Below are positions 36,131 through 44,596 of a stretch of DNA of 64,000 bases, one piece after another. The stretch covers positions 55,124-119,123 of the forward strand of contig DJHS01000145.1 of the NCBI GenBank assembly GCA_002433235.1, written 5' to 3'. Position 1 is the stretch's first letter, and each line of letters starts with the position of its first letter. Below the pieces are notes generated by a model. The model saw only the letters and a program-made list of their open reading frames with translations, did not search any database and had not been told where the DNA came from. The DNA is from UBA6614 sp002433235. GTDB lineage: Bacteria > Verrucomicrobiota > Verrucomicrobiia > Limisphaerales > UBA1100. The position numbers and the translations under genes were made by a program.

Positions 36131-36946
36131 ATGAAAACCACCCCCCAAAGTCCGCATGTTCTCCAAGCAATCCGACTCAGCGTGGCAGCCGTAATGATGA
36201 TTGCCGGCCTGAACCTCACTCCCCTGCTGGCCGATGACAAGGACAAGAAAGTTCCCTTCGACGATGCTGCGCGCGCATTGATCACGAAAGTTCGCGGCAT
36301 GATTCGGAACGATCGTGGCGCTGCCGTCAAAGCCTACCGTGAAGGTGCCATTAAGCTGGCCAAGGATTATCCCGACGAGATCGGCCCCCGTGCGATGCTA
36401 CTGGAAGCCTCCAGCCTCATTGACGATGCCAAGGAGAAGAAAGCCATCCTAAACGACTTGGCAAACCTGAAGAATCCCAAGTTCGCCCCCATTGCCAGCC
36501 GCGCCAAGGGACAACTCAAGAAGCTCGACGCTCTCGGCAAACCGCTGCCCATCAGGTTCAAGGCAATGGACGGCCGCGAAGTGGATCTGACAAAGATGAA
36601 AGGAAAGGTTGTGCTGGTTGATTTTTGGGCCACATGGTGCGGCCCCTGTATTGCCGAGCTGCCGCATGTGAAGAAAACCTATGCCAAGTACAACAAGAAA
36701 GGCTTTGAGATCATCGGCATTTCCCTCGACAGCAAGGAAAAGGCCCTAAACGATTTTGTCAACAAGGAGAACATGCCTTGGCCGCAATATTTCGACGGTA
36801 AGGGCTGGAAAAACAAGCTGGCGCAAGAGTACGGCATCCAAAGCATCCCCGCCATGTGGTTGGTGGATAAGAAGGGCAATCTGGTGGACATGAATGCTCG
36901 TGCCAATCTTGATTCCAAGGTAGAAAAGCTTCTTGCTGAAGAATAA
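36131..36946 (+). CDS. TlpA-like thioredoxin-fold protein, exported, with intact CXXC
   Basis: The ATG at 36131 begins a protein of 271 residues with a signal peptide (IAGLNLTPLLADD); the frame is open further upstream but without a better start. An N-terminal helical region of about 120 residues (ARALITKVRGMIRNDRGAAV) is followed by a TlpA/AhpC-TSA domain with the redox motif WATWCGPCIAELP (Cys170, Cys173) and the cis-Pro region (GIQSIPAMWLVDKKG). Such proteins reduce or exchange disulfides in the periplasm, often for cytochrome c maturation. A paralogue lies 5 bases downstream. Confidence 0.92.
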   Translation: MKTTPQSPHVLQAIRLSVAAVMMIAGLNLTPLLADDKDKKVPFDDAARALITKVRGMIRNDRGAAVKAYREGAIKLAKDYPDEIGPRAMLLEASSLIDDAKEKKAILNDLANLKNPKFAPIASRAKGQLKKLDALGKPLPIRFKAMDGREVDLTKMKGKVVLVDFWATWCGPCIAELPHVKKTYAKYNKKGFEIIGISLDSKEKALNDFVNKENMPWPQYFDGKGWKNKLAQEYGIQSIPAMWLVDKKGNLVDMNARANLDSKVEKLLAEE

Positions 36947-36951
36947 GCCCA

Positions 36952-37872
36952 ATGCATTTTCCGCCCATCAATCCCCTCCCCGCGCTGGCCGCTATGCTGA
37001 TACTGGCTACGGCCGGCCAAGCTGCGGAGGGCGGGAGTGATTTCAATGCCAAGGCCGCTGAAGCCGTCAAGAAGGCCAAGGCGACAATCGCAGAAAATGG
37101 GCTTCAGGCGGGCCTCAAGGAATACGAAGAGGCAGCCATTGCCCTGCGTGCTGAATTCCCAAACCGTGCTGAGCCATGGGCGATGCTGCTGGAAGTGGCC
37201 ATCAATCTGGATTTTCAAGATGAAAAACTCCAGCCGAAGGCAACCATGCCCGGCCCGGATGATGCCCCCATCAAGGTGATCGATCATGTCCGCTCCCTGC
37301 TGGCGGACATCTCAAAGGCATCCGCGGCCAACGCCACCACCAAAGAGCGTGCACGCAACGAAACGACGCGTCTGGATCGTATCGGCAAACCCATGACACT
37401 GGAGTTTGATGCCCTCATTCTCGACGAAAAATCCGGCCTTGTGCGGAATGAGCCGTTCAGTGTGGCCGGCCACAAGGGCAAGGTTGTGCTGATCCATTTT
37501 TGGTCCACCCAGAGTGGTCCGTGCATCGCTGACCTCCCCCGCATTACCAAGGCACGTGCGGGACACGGCGAGGACATTGTCCTTGCGGGCATTTCCTTGG
37601 ATACTAACCAAGCCCGCTTGCGCCGCTACCTGAAAGAAAACAAAATTGATTGGCCACAACATTTCGATGGCCGCGGCTGGGACAATAAGTTCGCCATTGA
37701 TTTTGGCGTCACCAGCATTCCGGCCCAGTGGTTGATTGACCGCAATGGGAACCTGCGCGATACCAACGGCAGGCATAACCTTGAAGCGAAACTCAAGGTG
37801 TTGACCGCCGAAAAAATCAGTGAACCGGAAGACAGCCCGCCAGATGCCCCCGAGACCTCAGAAGGCGAATAA
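36952..37872 (+). CDS. TlpA-like thioredoxin-fold protein with degenerate SGPC active site
   Basis: This 306-residue protein is an evident paralogue of the previous one: signal peptide (AMLILATAGQAAEG), a similar N-terminal helical part (AVKKAKATIAENGLQAGLKE) and a TlpA domain (VVLIHFWSTQSGPCIADLP). The first active-site cysteine is replaced by Ser188; only Cys191 remains. The cis-Pro segment (GVTSIPAQWLIDRNG) is intact. Ordinary dithiol exchange is therefore not expected. It could bind a partner or act as a one-cysteine enzyme. An acidic tail ends the protein. It is 5 bases after the intact paralogue. Confidence 0.9.
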   Translation: MHFPPINPLPALAAMLILATAGQAAEGGSDFNAKAAEAVKKAKATIAENGLQAGLKEYEEAAIALRAEFPNRAEPWAMLLEVAINLDFQDEKLQPKATMPGPDDAPIKVIDHVRSLLADISKASAANATTKERARNETTRLDRIGKPMTLEFDALILDEKSGLVRNEPFSVAGHKGKVVLIHFWSTQSGPCIADLPRITKARAGHGEDIVLAGISLDTNQARLRRYLKENKIDWPQHFDGRGWDNKFAIDFGVTSIPAQWLIDRNGNLRDTNGRHNLEAKLKVLTAEKISEPEDSPPDAPETSEGE

Positions 37873-37925
37873 TCCGCCTTGTTTGACCTTGATTTCTTCA
37901 AACCCTCACGGCAGTCTCCGCCTTT

Positions 37926-37954
37926 CGCCGCCACTAAGGGCGGCGTGATTTTTT
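37926..37954 (+). terminator. Terminator-like hairpin immediately before infA
   Basis: CGCCGCC at 37926-37932 pairs with GGCGGCG at 37939-37945 around a 6-base loop, and TGATTTTTT follows (37946-37954). By form it is an intrinsic terminator for the upstream TlpA-like operon. It ends 3 bases before the infA ATG, so it also occupies the infA ribosome-binding region. Confidence 0.75.
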
Positions 37955-37957
37955 GGT

Positions 37958-38176
37958 ATGGCGAAAGAGGAACCCATTGAGCTGGACGGCACGGTAACGC
38001 AAGTACTGCCTGGCACCATGTTCCGCGTCAAGCTGCCGAACGGCCACGAGGTGCTCGCCCATATTTCTGGCAAAATGCGTAAACACTTCATCCGGATTGC
38101 CGTGGGAGACAAGGTGCGCGTGGAAATGTCGCCCTATGACCTGACCAAGGCGCGCATTCGCTACCGCGAGCGTTGA
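37958..38176 (+). CDS. infA: Translation initiation factor IF-1
   Basis: The 72-residue OB-fold protein matches IF-1 over its whole length (MAKEEPIELDGTVTQVLPGT, LAHISGKMRKHFIRI, DKVRVEMSPYDLTKARI). IF-1 binds the ribosomal A site during initiation with IF-2 and IF-3. There is no purine-rich Shine-Dalgarno sequence; instead a terminator-like hairpin with a T-run ends at 37954. The gene must therefore have its own signals within the hairpin region or depend on read-through. Confidence 0.97.
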   Translation: MAKEEPIELDGTVTQVLPGTMFRVKLPNGHEVLAHISGKMRKHFIRIAVGDKVRVEMSPYDLTKARIRYRER

Positions 38177-38235
38177 GAATCTGCGCATAACCCACGCTCG
38201 ACCCGGGCGGGCTGGCCATCCACCCTGATTGCGTC

Positions 38236-39630
38236 ATGCAGGTCCACTTTCTTGGCGCAACACGGACAACCACTGGCTCCATGTTTCTTCTGGAGCTGAA
38301 CAACCAACGCATTCTCCTTGAATGCGGAATGTATCAGGGGAAACGAAAAGAATCCATTGAACGCAACCGCAAGTTCCCTTTTGACCCCCAATCTATTGAC
38401 GTCGCTGTTTTGAGCCATTCGCATATCGATCACTGCGGCAATTTTCCCAACCTCTGCCGAAACGGGTTTGATGGAAACATTTTCTGCACTCACGCAACAC
38501 GAGATCTGGCAGGCATCATGCTTGAAGATTCCGCGCGCATTCAGGAATCGGACGCCGAGTATATTTCCCGAAAAAATGAGAAAAAGGGGCTGCCCCCCGT
38601 GGAGCCCCTCTATACGGTCCGTGATGCGGATAAAGCTTCACGACAGTTTGTCTCCACGAACTACGATCGGCCCATGCTCATCGCCGACGGGGTGACGCTG
38701 ACATTTCATGATGCAGGCCACATCCTCGGTAGCGCGCAGATTGCCTTGGACATCCGAGAAAACGGACGAAACTACCGATATCTGTTCACCGGCGATATTG
38801 GCCGGAGCGGCCACGCGATTCTCCGCAATCCCGACTCAGTAAAGGACGTTGATTACCTCCAAATTGAGAGCACCTACGGCAACCGCGAACACGGCCCACG
38901 GGCCGATGCCCCCGTTGAAATCTGCAAACTCGTTCGCGAGACAGCTCATCGCGGAGGCAAGATTATCATCCCCGCCTTTTCAGTCGGACGAACACAGTTG
39001 ATTGTTTACACGTTGCATCAACTGGCAGAGTCCGGCGATCTGCCACCTATTCCCATTTTTGTCGATAGCCCTCTCAGCGTCAATGCTACTGAAGTCTTTC
39101 GCCTCCACCCCGAATGTTTCAACGAAGAGATCTACACATTTCTTCGAGAAAAAGAGAATCCATTTGGAATGGAAAACCTCAAATATATTCGTAATGTCTC
39201 CCAATCCAAGCAGCTGAACTTGCTCAACGAACCTGCCATCATAATCAGCAGCTCTGGCATGTGCGAGGGGGGACGCATTCGGCATCACCTCAAGAACAAT
39301 ATCGAAAACCCTAAGAATCTCGTCCTCTTCGTTGGATATTGCGCCCAACACACCCTGGGAGCTCGCATCATCAATGGCGACTCGCCTGTTAAAATTTTTG
39401 GTGAAGAATATGAAATCAAAGCTCAGGTTGCCCGGCTGGACGCTTACTCTGGCCATGCCGACAAGCATGAGTTACAAGCGCATGTTGATGAACTCACTGG
39501 AGATATCCAAAAAGCGTTTGTCGTTCACGGGGAAGAAGACCAATCTCTGGCTTTTGCCGATACACTTCGGGAACAGCTGCCCAATGCAGAAGTTCGAGTT
39601 CCGGTTTATGGTGAAAAAATTACGATTTGA
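38236..39630 (+). CDS. Metallo-beta-lactamase/beta-CASP RNA-processing hydrolase
   Basis: The 464-residue protein has the MBL metal motif LSHSHIDHCGN (about residues 57-67), HDAGHILGSAQI, FTGDIGRSG for later ligands, and the beta-CASP motifs SVGRTQLIVY and SSSGMCEGGRIRHHL. A C-terminal RNA-specificity region includes DAYSGHADKHEL (the final metal His). The family resembles CPSF-73/YSH1-like nucleases and bacterial RNase J relatives; an endonuclease role on RNA is likely but unproved. It lies 59 bases after infA. Confidence 0.92.
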   Translation: MQVHFLGATRTTTGSMFLLELNNQRILLECGMYQGKRKESIERNRKFPFDPQSIDVAVLSHSHIDHCGNFPNLCRNGFDGNIFCTHATRDLAGIMLEDSARIQESDAEYISRKNEKKGLPPVEPLYTVRDADKASRQFVSTNYDRPMLIADGVTLTFHDAGHILGSAQIALDIRENGRNYRYLFTGDIGRSGHAILRNPDSVKDVDYLQIESTYGNREHGPRADAPVEICKLVRETAHRGGKIIIPAFSVGRTQLIVYTLHQLAESGDLPPIPIFVDSPLSVNATEVFRLHPECFNEEIYTFLREKENPFGMENLKYIRNVSQSKQLNLLNEPAIIISSSGMCEGGRIRHHLKNNIENPKNLVLFVGYCAQHTLGARIINGDSPVKIFGEEYEIKAQVARLDAYSGHADKHELQAHVDELTGDIQKAFVVHGEEDQSLAFADTLREQLPNAEVRVPVYGEKITI

Positions 39631-39677
39631 ACAAATGATTGCCTCGGAGCGTCATTTCGCTCAGTCTTGATCGAGGG

Positions 39678-40826
39678 ATGGGACTTAATCCTCAAAAATT
39701 TCTCATTCACGCATGGTCGAGCCACCGGCTGACCTTTTTGGTCACTGTGTCGTTGATTGTGCATGCTTTCGCGTGGGGAGCCGTTCTCTGGACCGGCGTC
39801 TTGGATCCGGCCATCAATTTCAGCGATAAAAACAAGCCAAAACGCAAGCTGTCACTAGAGTTTATCCAACCCAAACCAGCCTCAAAACCTGTTCCGCCCC
39901 CTCCAGTTAAAAAAGTCCAGCCCAGCACATTTGTCCAAGTCGAACCCAAGAATGAATCCGCCGAAAAACCTGAGGACGCCGACAAATACTCAAATAAAAA
40001 TTCTCAGGCGGCAAATCCTGAGCCCGGCAACCAAAACAAGGCCAAGGTTGACGGAGACGAAGCAGAAGCGGCGCGAACACGCGACATTCCCCAGCCATCA
40101 TTAAAGAAACTGAAACCATTACCACGAGGCGGAGTTCAATCCCCCGGCCCCAAGCATCAGGATTATTCCATCAGCAACCCTTCCCCCTCACGCCCTGCCC
40201 CTTCAAGAACCCAGCCCGCTGGCGCACCCAAAAAGATCGCCCTTCCCAAACAAGGCACACGCGGGCCCACCCCAAAAACCGCCAAGCTTTCACTTTCAAA
40301 TCCAGTAACGGAAATCGTGAACCACCCTGCCTCCGCCCCCTTGGAGGTGCGCTTGGATCCCGGACCGCCACCGCCCAAAAAGGAATCACCGCTGCAGCGC
40401 GCCAAACGCAGGCTGGGGAATGATGCCGGCAATACCCGCCTGCTTCCCGGCGAAGCCACTCATCAAGAGGGAGGCGCCCCGCGCAAGGGCACGCCCCGCT
40501 TCAACGTCATGCTCACCGGCTACGGTGATTATGATGAAAAACTTATCACCGCAATTTACCACAGTTGGATACGCAAGAACCACGACGCCAAGATGCTTCA
40601 ACCTTATCGGGTTGTCATCGAGTTCACGTTGCGCCATGACGGAAGAATCGAGAATCTTCGGGTCAGCAATGGCAACACCGCCCTTTCGAGTCCATTGGCC
40701 GAGTTTGTCTGCCAACGATCCATTGAGGAGCCGGCCCCATTCGAGAAATGGAATGACAGGATGAAACTTTCCCTTGGCGACCACAGACCCTGCCGCATCA
40801 CGTTCAGCTTTAACCTCAAAAACTGA
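39678..40826 (+). CDS. TonB-like energy-transducing protein
   Basis: The ATG at 39678 follows GAGGG and gives a short cytoplasmic start, one membrane helix (FLVTVSLIVHAFAWGAVLW, about residues 18-36) and a long Pro/Lys-rich periplasmic spacer (KPVPPPPVKKVQP and PGPPPPKKES). The C-terminal domain (about 285-380) carries the beta-rich TonB/TolA-like fold (VVIEFTLRHDGRIENLRVSN). TonB transmits proton-motive energy from ExbBD to outer-membrane receptors. It comes first, before exbB and exbD, and no TonB-dependent receptor gene is in the window. Confidence 0.86.
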   Translation: MGLNPQKFLIHAWSSHRLTFLVTVSLIVHAFAWGAVLWTGVLDPAINFSDKNKPKRKLSLEFIQPKPASKPVPPPPVKKVQPSTFVQVEPKNESAEKPEDADKYSNKNSQAANPEPGNQNKAKVDGDEAEAARTRDIPQPSLKKLKPLPRGGVQSPGPKHQDYSISNPSPSRPAPSRTQPAGAPKKIALPKQGTRGPTPKTAKLSLSNPVTEIVNHPASAPLEVRLDPGPPPPKKESPLQRAKRRLGNDAGNTRLLPGEATHQEGGAPRKGTPRFNVMLTGYGDYDEKLITAIYHSWIRKNHDAKMLQPYRVVIEFTLRHDGRIENLRVSNGNTALSSPLAEFVCQRSIEEPAPFEKWNDRMKLSLGDHRPCRITFSFNLKN

Positions 40827-40827
40827 A

Positions 40828-41565
40828 TTGACCCGGCGCCTTTTCCTCAACCTGCTACTCCTTCTGGCCTTGGCGGTTTCGCCGCTTTGTGCCCATGCCG
40901 CTGAATCTGCAACCCCGTCCGCCAAGGCAAAATCACAGCCTGTCGACGATACCCCCACCAATGGGAAAAGTTCCTCCATGAAAACAGCGATTATCGCCCT
41001 CCTGATCCTGCTTTCGATTGTCGGACTCACCTTCATCATCGAGCGCGGCCTCGCCTTGCGCACGCACAAGATCATTCCCCCCGATCTTCGAAACGCCCAG
41101 CGCCAGCTTCAGGACACAGATGACCTATCCACCCTTAAAGCCTATTGCCAGCACTTTGACTCACCCTATGGCCGCCTTCTGGCCTATGCCATCGACAACC
41201 GCCACCTTCCCCGCCAGGAAAATTCCGAAAGCCTCCAGACACGCGCACGCCACGAAATCGCACAGATGGAACGCGGGCTGGTCGTCTTGGAGATTACAAC
41301 AGGAATCGCTCCTCTCCTGGGCCTTGTGGGCACCATCTTCGGGCTCATCTCACTATTTAAAGCCATGGGGATCGAGGGTGCCGACCAATCACATTTCGCC
41401 GACGGCATTTCCATCGCCCTGCAGGCCACCTTGCTGGGCTTGGTCATTGCAATCCCATCCCTAGCCGCATGGAGCCTTTACAACAAGCGTATTGAAACGC
41501 TCGCGATTGAAATTGAAAGCCACTCTGAGGAGTTTCTCAGGCACTACTACAACCGCGCTGATTAA
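40828..41565 (+). CDS. ExbB/TolQ/MotA-type proton channel protein with N-terminal signal-like segment
   Basis: A TTG at 40828, right after the tonB-like stop, gives a start with LFLNLLLLLALAVSPLCAHA, a signal-like segment; an ATG at 40978 would give the ordinary ExbB form beginning MKTAIIALLILLSI. Homologues in this phylum often carry the extra leader. The MotA/TolQ/ExbB domain follows, with three membrane helices, a cytoplasmic loop and the signature MERGLVVLEITTGIAPLLGL. It forms the motor with ExbD. Start choice is uncertain; family assignment is firm. Confidence 0.9.
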   Translation: MTRRLFLNLLLLLALAVSPLCAHAAESATPSAKAKSQPVDDTPTNGKSSSMKTAIIALLILLSIVGLTFIIERGLALRTHKIIPPDLRNAQRQLQDTDDLSTLKAYCQHFDSPYGRLLAYAIDNRHLPRQENSESLQTRARHEIAQMERGLVVLEITTGIAPLLGLVGTIFGLISLFKAMGIEGADQSHFADGISIALQATLLGLVIAIPSLAAWSLYNKRIETLAIEIESHSEEFLRHYYNRAD

Positions 41566-41567
41566 AC

Positions 41568-41987
41568 ATGCAGTTTGCCCCAGCCAAGAACCGCAAGCCA
41601 CCCGGCGTCATCATCGTCTCGCTGGTGGACGTCTTGATGGTCGTCTTGATTTTCATGGTTGTCAGCACCACCTTCAAGGACAGTCAGGCCTTTATTAATC
41701 TCGCTGCATCTTCTGAGGCCGATGGACACCAACAACAAAATTTGAAACCACTGGTAATCACCGTTCCCGAAAATGCCGAAAATATCCTGCTTGATGGAAG
41801 CCCGTTCCAAATCGGCCAAATCGAACGGGAATTGAAAGAAAGACTTCAACAAACACCAAACCTCCAAGTATCCATCGAGGCCGACGGCAAGGCCGACTTC
41901 GAGATTATTGTAAAAATTCGCGATGCCGCCAAGTCAGCCGGAGTGAAAAACCTGAATGCCTTCGTCCAGGAAGGCCCCGTTCCCTAG
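41568..41987 (+). CDS. ExbD/TolR-type biopolymer transport protein
   Basis: The 139-residue protein has a short cytoplasmic N-terminus, one membrane helix with the essential Asp (IIVSLVDVLMVVLIFMVV, Asp21) and a periplasmic ExbD domain (LVITVPENAENILLDGSPF). With the TonB- and ExbB-like proteins it forms a proton-driven motor at the inner membrane. Its TAG stop interlocks with the convergent argG stop within the sequence CTAG. Confidence 0.94.
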   Translation: MQFAPAKNRKPPGVIIVSLVDVLMVVLIFMVVSTTFKDSQAFINLAASSEADGHQQQNLKPLVITVPENAENILLDGSPFQIGQIERELKERLQQTPNLQVSIEADGKADFEIIVKIRDAAKSAGVKNLNAFVQEGPVP

Positions 41988-43219
41988 CGCCGTCGACCGC
42001 GTTTTTTGCCAACACTCGCCCCAACCTTCAGCCGCAAACCATTCAGCCTGATAAAACCAGTTGCATCTCCCTGATCATAGGCTTGGGTTGGATCCGCCTC
42101 CATCGTCGCAAGTGCTGGATTGTACAAGCTCACCGTTGATTTCCGGCCCGCCGTGTACATTCCCCCTTTGTACAACTTAACCCGCACAGTGCCGGAAACA
42201 TTCCGCTGTGACTCCTCAACCAACGCCTGTAAAACCTGACGCTCCGGCGCAAACCAAAATCCATTGTACACCAATTCCGAATATTTCGGGATCAACGAGT
42301 CTCGCAGATGCATCACCTCACGATCCATGGTTAGGCTTTCCATCTGCCGATGGGCAAAATGCAGGATTGCGCCGCCGGGCGTTTCATAAACCCCCCGGCT
42401 CTTCATGCCCACAAAGCGGTTTTCCACCAGATCCACGCGCCCTACACCATGCTTGCCGCCAAGCTTGTTTAGTCTACGCATGACCCCCAGCGGCGATAAC
42501 GCCTTTCCGTTTACCGCGACACAATTGCCCTTTTCAAATTCCAGTGTCACATATTCCGCCTTGTTCGGCGCATCTTCAGGCGCCACGCTCAGCTTGAACA
42601 TGCCCTCGTTTTTCGGGGCAAAGGCATCAAACCACGGATCCTCGAGAATCCCCGCCTCATAGGAAATATGAAGCAGGTTGCGATCCATTGAGTAAGGCTT
42701 GCTGGTACTGGCCTCCACCTCAACGCCCTTGCGCCTGCAATATGCGAGCATTTCCTTGCGCCCTGGGAACTCATCCCGAAATCCCTCATCACGCCAAGGG
42801 GCAATCACTTCCAGATCCGGCGCCAACGCAGCCGTGGTCAGCTCAAAGCGCACTTGGTCATTGCCTTTGCCCGTTGCACCGTGCGCAATGGCATGCGCCT
42901 TTTCCTTGCGCGCAATCTCGACCATCCGCTTGGCAATCAGTGGACGCGCAACGCTTGTTCCCAGAAAATATTGCCCCTCGTAGATTGCGCCTGCGCGCAT
43001 CATCGGAAAAATGAAATCACGCGCAAACTCCTCCTGCAGGTCGTCGATAAAGACCTTTGACGCCCCAGTACGGCGGGCCTTTTTATTGAGCCCGCGCAGT
43101 TCCTCCTCCTGCCCGATATCCGCACAGAAAGCGATCAGTTCCGCGTCATGCTTTTCCTTCAGCCACGTCAGGAGTACCGACGTGTCCAGCCCGCCTGAAT
43201 ATGCCAGGACAATCTTCAT
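41984..43219 (-). CDS. argG: Argininosuccinate synthase
   Basis: The enzyme joins citrulline and aspartate in arginine synthesis. The N-terminal PP-loop is AYSGGLDTSVLLTWL (residues 5-19), followed by FCADIGQEEELRGL, HGATGKGNDQVRFEL and SMDRNLLHISYEAG. The length of 411 residues is normal. Its 5' end overlaps the DUF1015 gene by 4 bases, so the two are likely co-transcribed. No other arginine genes are nearby. Confidence 0.98.
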   Translation of the reverse strand: MKIVLAYSGGLDTSVLLTWLKEKHDAELIAFCADIGQEEELRGLNKKARRTGASKVFIDDLQEEFARDFIFPMMRAGAIYEGQYFLGTSVARPLIAKRMVEIARKEKAHAIAHGATGKGNDQVRFELTTAALAPDLEVIAPWRDEGFRDEFPGRKEMLAYCRRKGVEVEASTSKPYSMDRNLLHISYEAGILEDPWFDAFAPKNEGMFKLSVAPEDAPNKAEYVTLEFEKGNCVAVNGKALSPLGVMRRLNKLGGKHGVGRVDLVENRFVGMKSRGVYETPGGAILHFAHRQMESLTMDREVMHLRDSLIPKYSELVYNGFWFAPERQVLQALVEESQRNVSGTVRVKLYKGGMYTAGRKSTVSLYNPALATMEADPTQAYDQGDATGFIRLNGLRLKVGASVGKKRGRRR

Positions 43220-44433
43220 AAATCAGTGAGGTTATGACAAAATAAACCATCGCGCAACTTCGGCTCGAACCATGTGCTCTTGGGCGGCATCAACCCCCCT
43301 CCATCCGCCACCGCCAACAAGTCGGCGATACTTGTCGGATGCAACGCAAACGCGCAAGCCCAACCCAAATCATCCACGCGTCGCTCAAGTTCAGTAGCGC
43401 CCCGAATCCCACCTACAAAATCAATGCGCTCACTCGTCCTCGGATCCTCAATTCCAAGAATTGGTTCCAAGACATGCTTTTGCAACAGAGCCACGTCCAG
43501 CCGATCCTCAGCTCGTCCTCCTGCTCGCACCTCATCACGAAAACACAAACGCCTCCATGTACCCTCCGTGTAGAGTGATACTTCGTGTTTCTCCTCCGGC
43601 TGGCCCTCGCCGACAATATGCAGGACATCCTCCAACTGCGTCAAAAATTCCCCGGAAGACAAGCCGTTGAAATCCTTTACCACCCGATTGTACGCCAAAA
43701 TCTGCATCTGGTGATCCGGGAAAATAACCGTAATGAAGCCACCACTTCCTCCCGCACCATCACGCACCCCATAAACCCGTGCCGCTGCAGCGCTCCGGTG
43801 ATGCCCATCAGCAATGTAAAGCGCGCCAACCGTGGCAAATGCATCCTCCAGAAACGAAATCCCCATTTCATCCGTCACACTCCATGCCACATGCCTGACC
43901 CCATCAGCCGCCATAAAGTCATAATCCGCCGCCGCTGCCGTCCGCTCTTCGACAAATGAATCAATTGCCGTGACCGCACGGTACGTTAAAAACACCAGCC
44001 CAGTCTGCGAATCAAGCGCCTCCATGTGTCGCACCCGGTCATCTTCCTTTGCCGACCGGGTCAACTCGTGTTTCTTGATTTTACCGGAAACATACTCACC
44101 GCAATCCGCCAGCGCCACCAATCCAGTTTGCGAATGCCCCCCCATGACTTGCCGGTAAAGATAGAATCCCAGCTCCCCCTCCAAGGCCAACAATCCCTCC
44201 ACCTGCATCCGCTGAAAATTCTCTGCCCCCTTGGCATACACTTCCGCCGAATACGGATCCACTCCTTCCGGAAAATCAATCTCCGGCTTGCTGACGTGCA
44301 GAAAACTCAAATCATTGCCCTCCGCCATAGCACGAGCCTCTCCAGTCGAGAGAACATCATAAGGCGGCGCACTAATCTCAGCCGCCAATCTGGGACTTGG
44401 ACGCAACGCCCGAAATGGTTTCACCTTGGCCAT
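43216..44433 (-). CDS. DUF1015 family protein
   Basis: The 405-residue protein matches DUF1015 along its length: FRALRPSPRLAAEISAPPYD at the N-terminus, DDRVRHMEALDSQTGLVFLTY, and the signature IADGHHRSAAAARVYG (about residues 212-227). The family occurs widely in bacteria and archaea, and its biochemical activity is not established. It lies upstream of argG with a 4-base overlap and divergently from infC, across a 163-base gap. Confidence 0.92.
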   Translation of the reverse strand: MAKVKPFRALRPSPRLAAEISAPPYDVLSTGEARAMAEGNDLSFLHVSKPEIDFPEGVDPYSAEVYAKGAENFQRMQVEGLLALEGELGFYLYRQVMGGHSQTGLVALADCGEYVSGKIKKHELTRSAKEDDRVRHMEALDSQTGLVFLTYRAVTAIDSFVEERTAAAADYDFMAADGVRHVAWSVTDEMGISFLEDAFATVGALYIADGHHRSAAAARVYGVRDGAGGSGGFITVIFPDHQMQILAYNRVVKDFNGLSSGEFLTQLEDVLHIVGEGQPEEKHEVSLYTEGTWRRLCFRDEVRAGGRAEDRLDVALLQKHVLEPILGIEDPRTSERIDFVGGIRGATELERRVDDLGWACAFALHPTSIADLLAVADGGGLMPPKSTWFEPKLRDGLFCHNLTDL

Positions 44434-44596
44434 GGACGCGGGACGTTACCTGTGCACTCTCCATGGAACGAGAAAAATCTCCCTCGAATTTTCCCTTGCC
44501 CAATGACCGCCATTGAAAGAGAATTTCCCCGTTGTTCATCACATACACATTAGCCGCATCGACCGGCTCGTCTGAAACCCAAACCCCCGGGTTGTC
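44434..44596. other. Divergent DUF1015/infC intergenic region with a coding-like antisense frame
   Basis: This gap holds the start regions of DUF1015 (minus) and infC (plus). A minus-strand frame runs through it without a stop from the infC start to 44378, reading residues such as VNVYVMNNGEILFQW-like sequence (actual AANVYVMNNGEILFQWRS) and LGKGKFEGDFSRS. It ends inside DUF1015 in another frame. It is either chance or a gene remnant; no start signal or family match was recognised. Confidence 0.3.
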
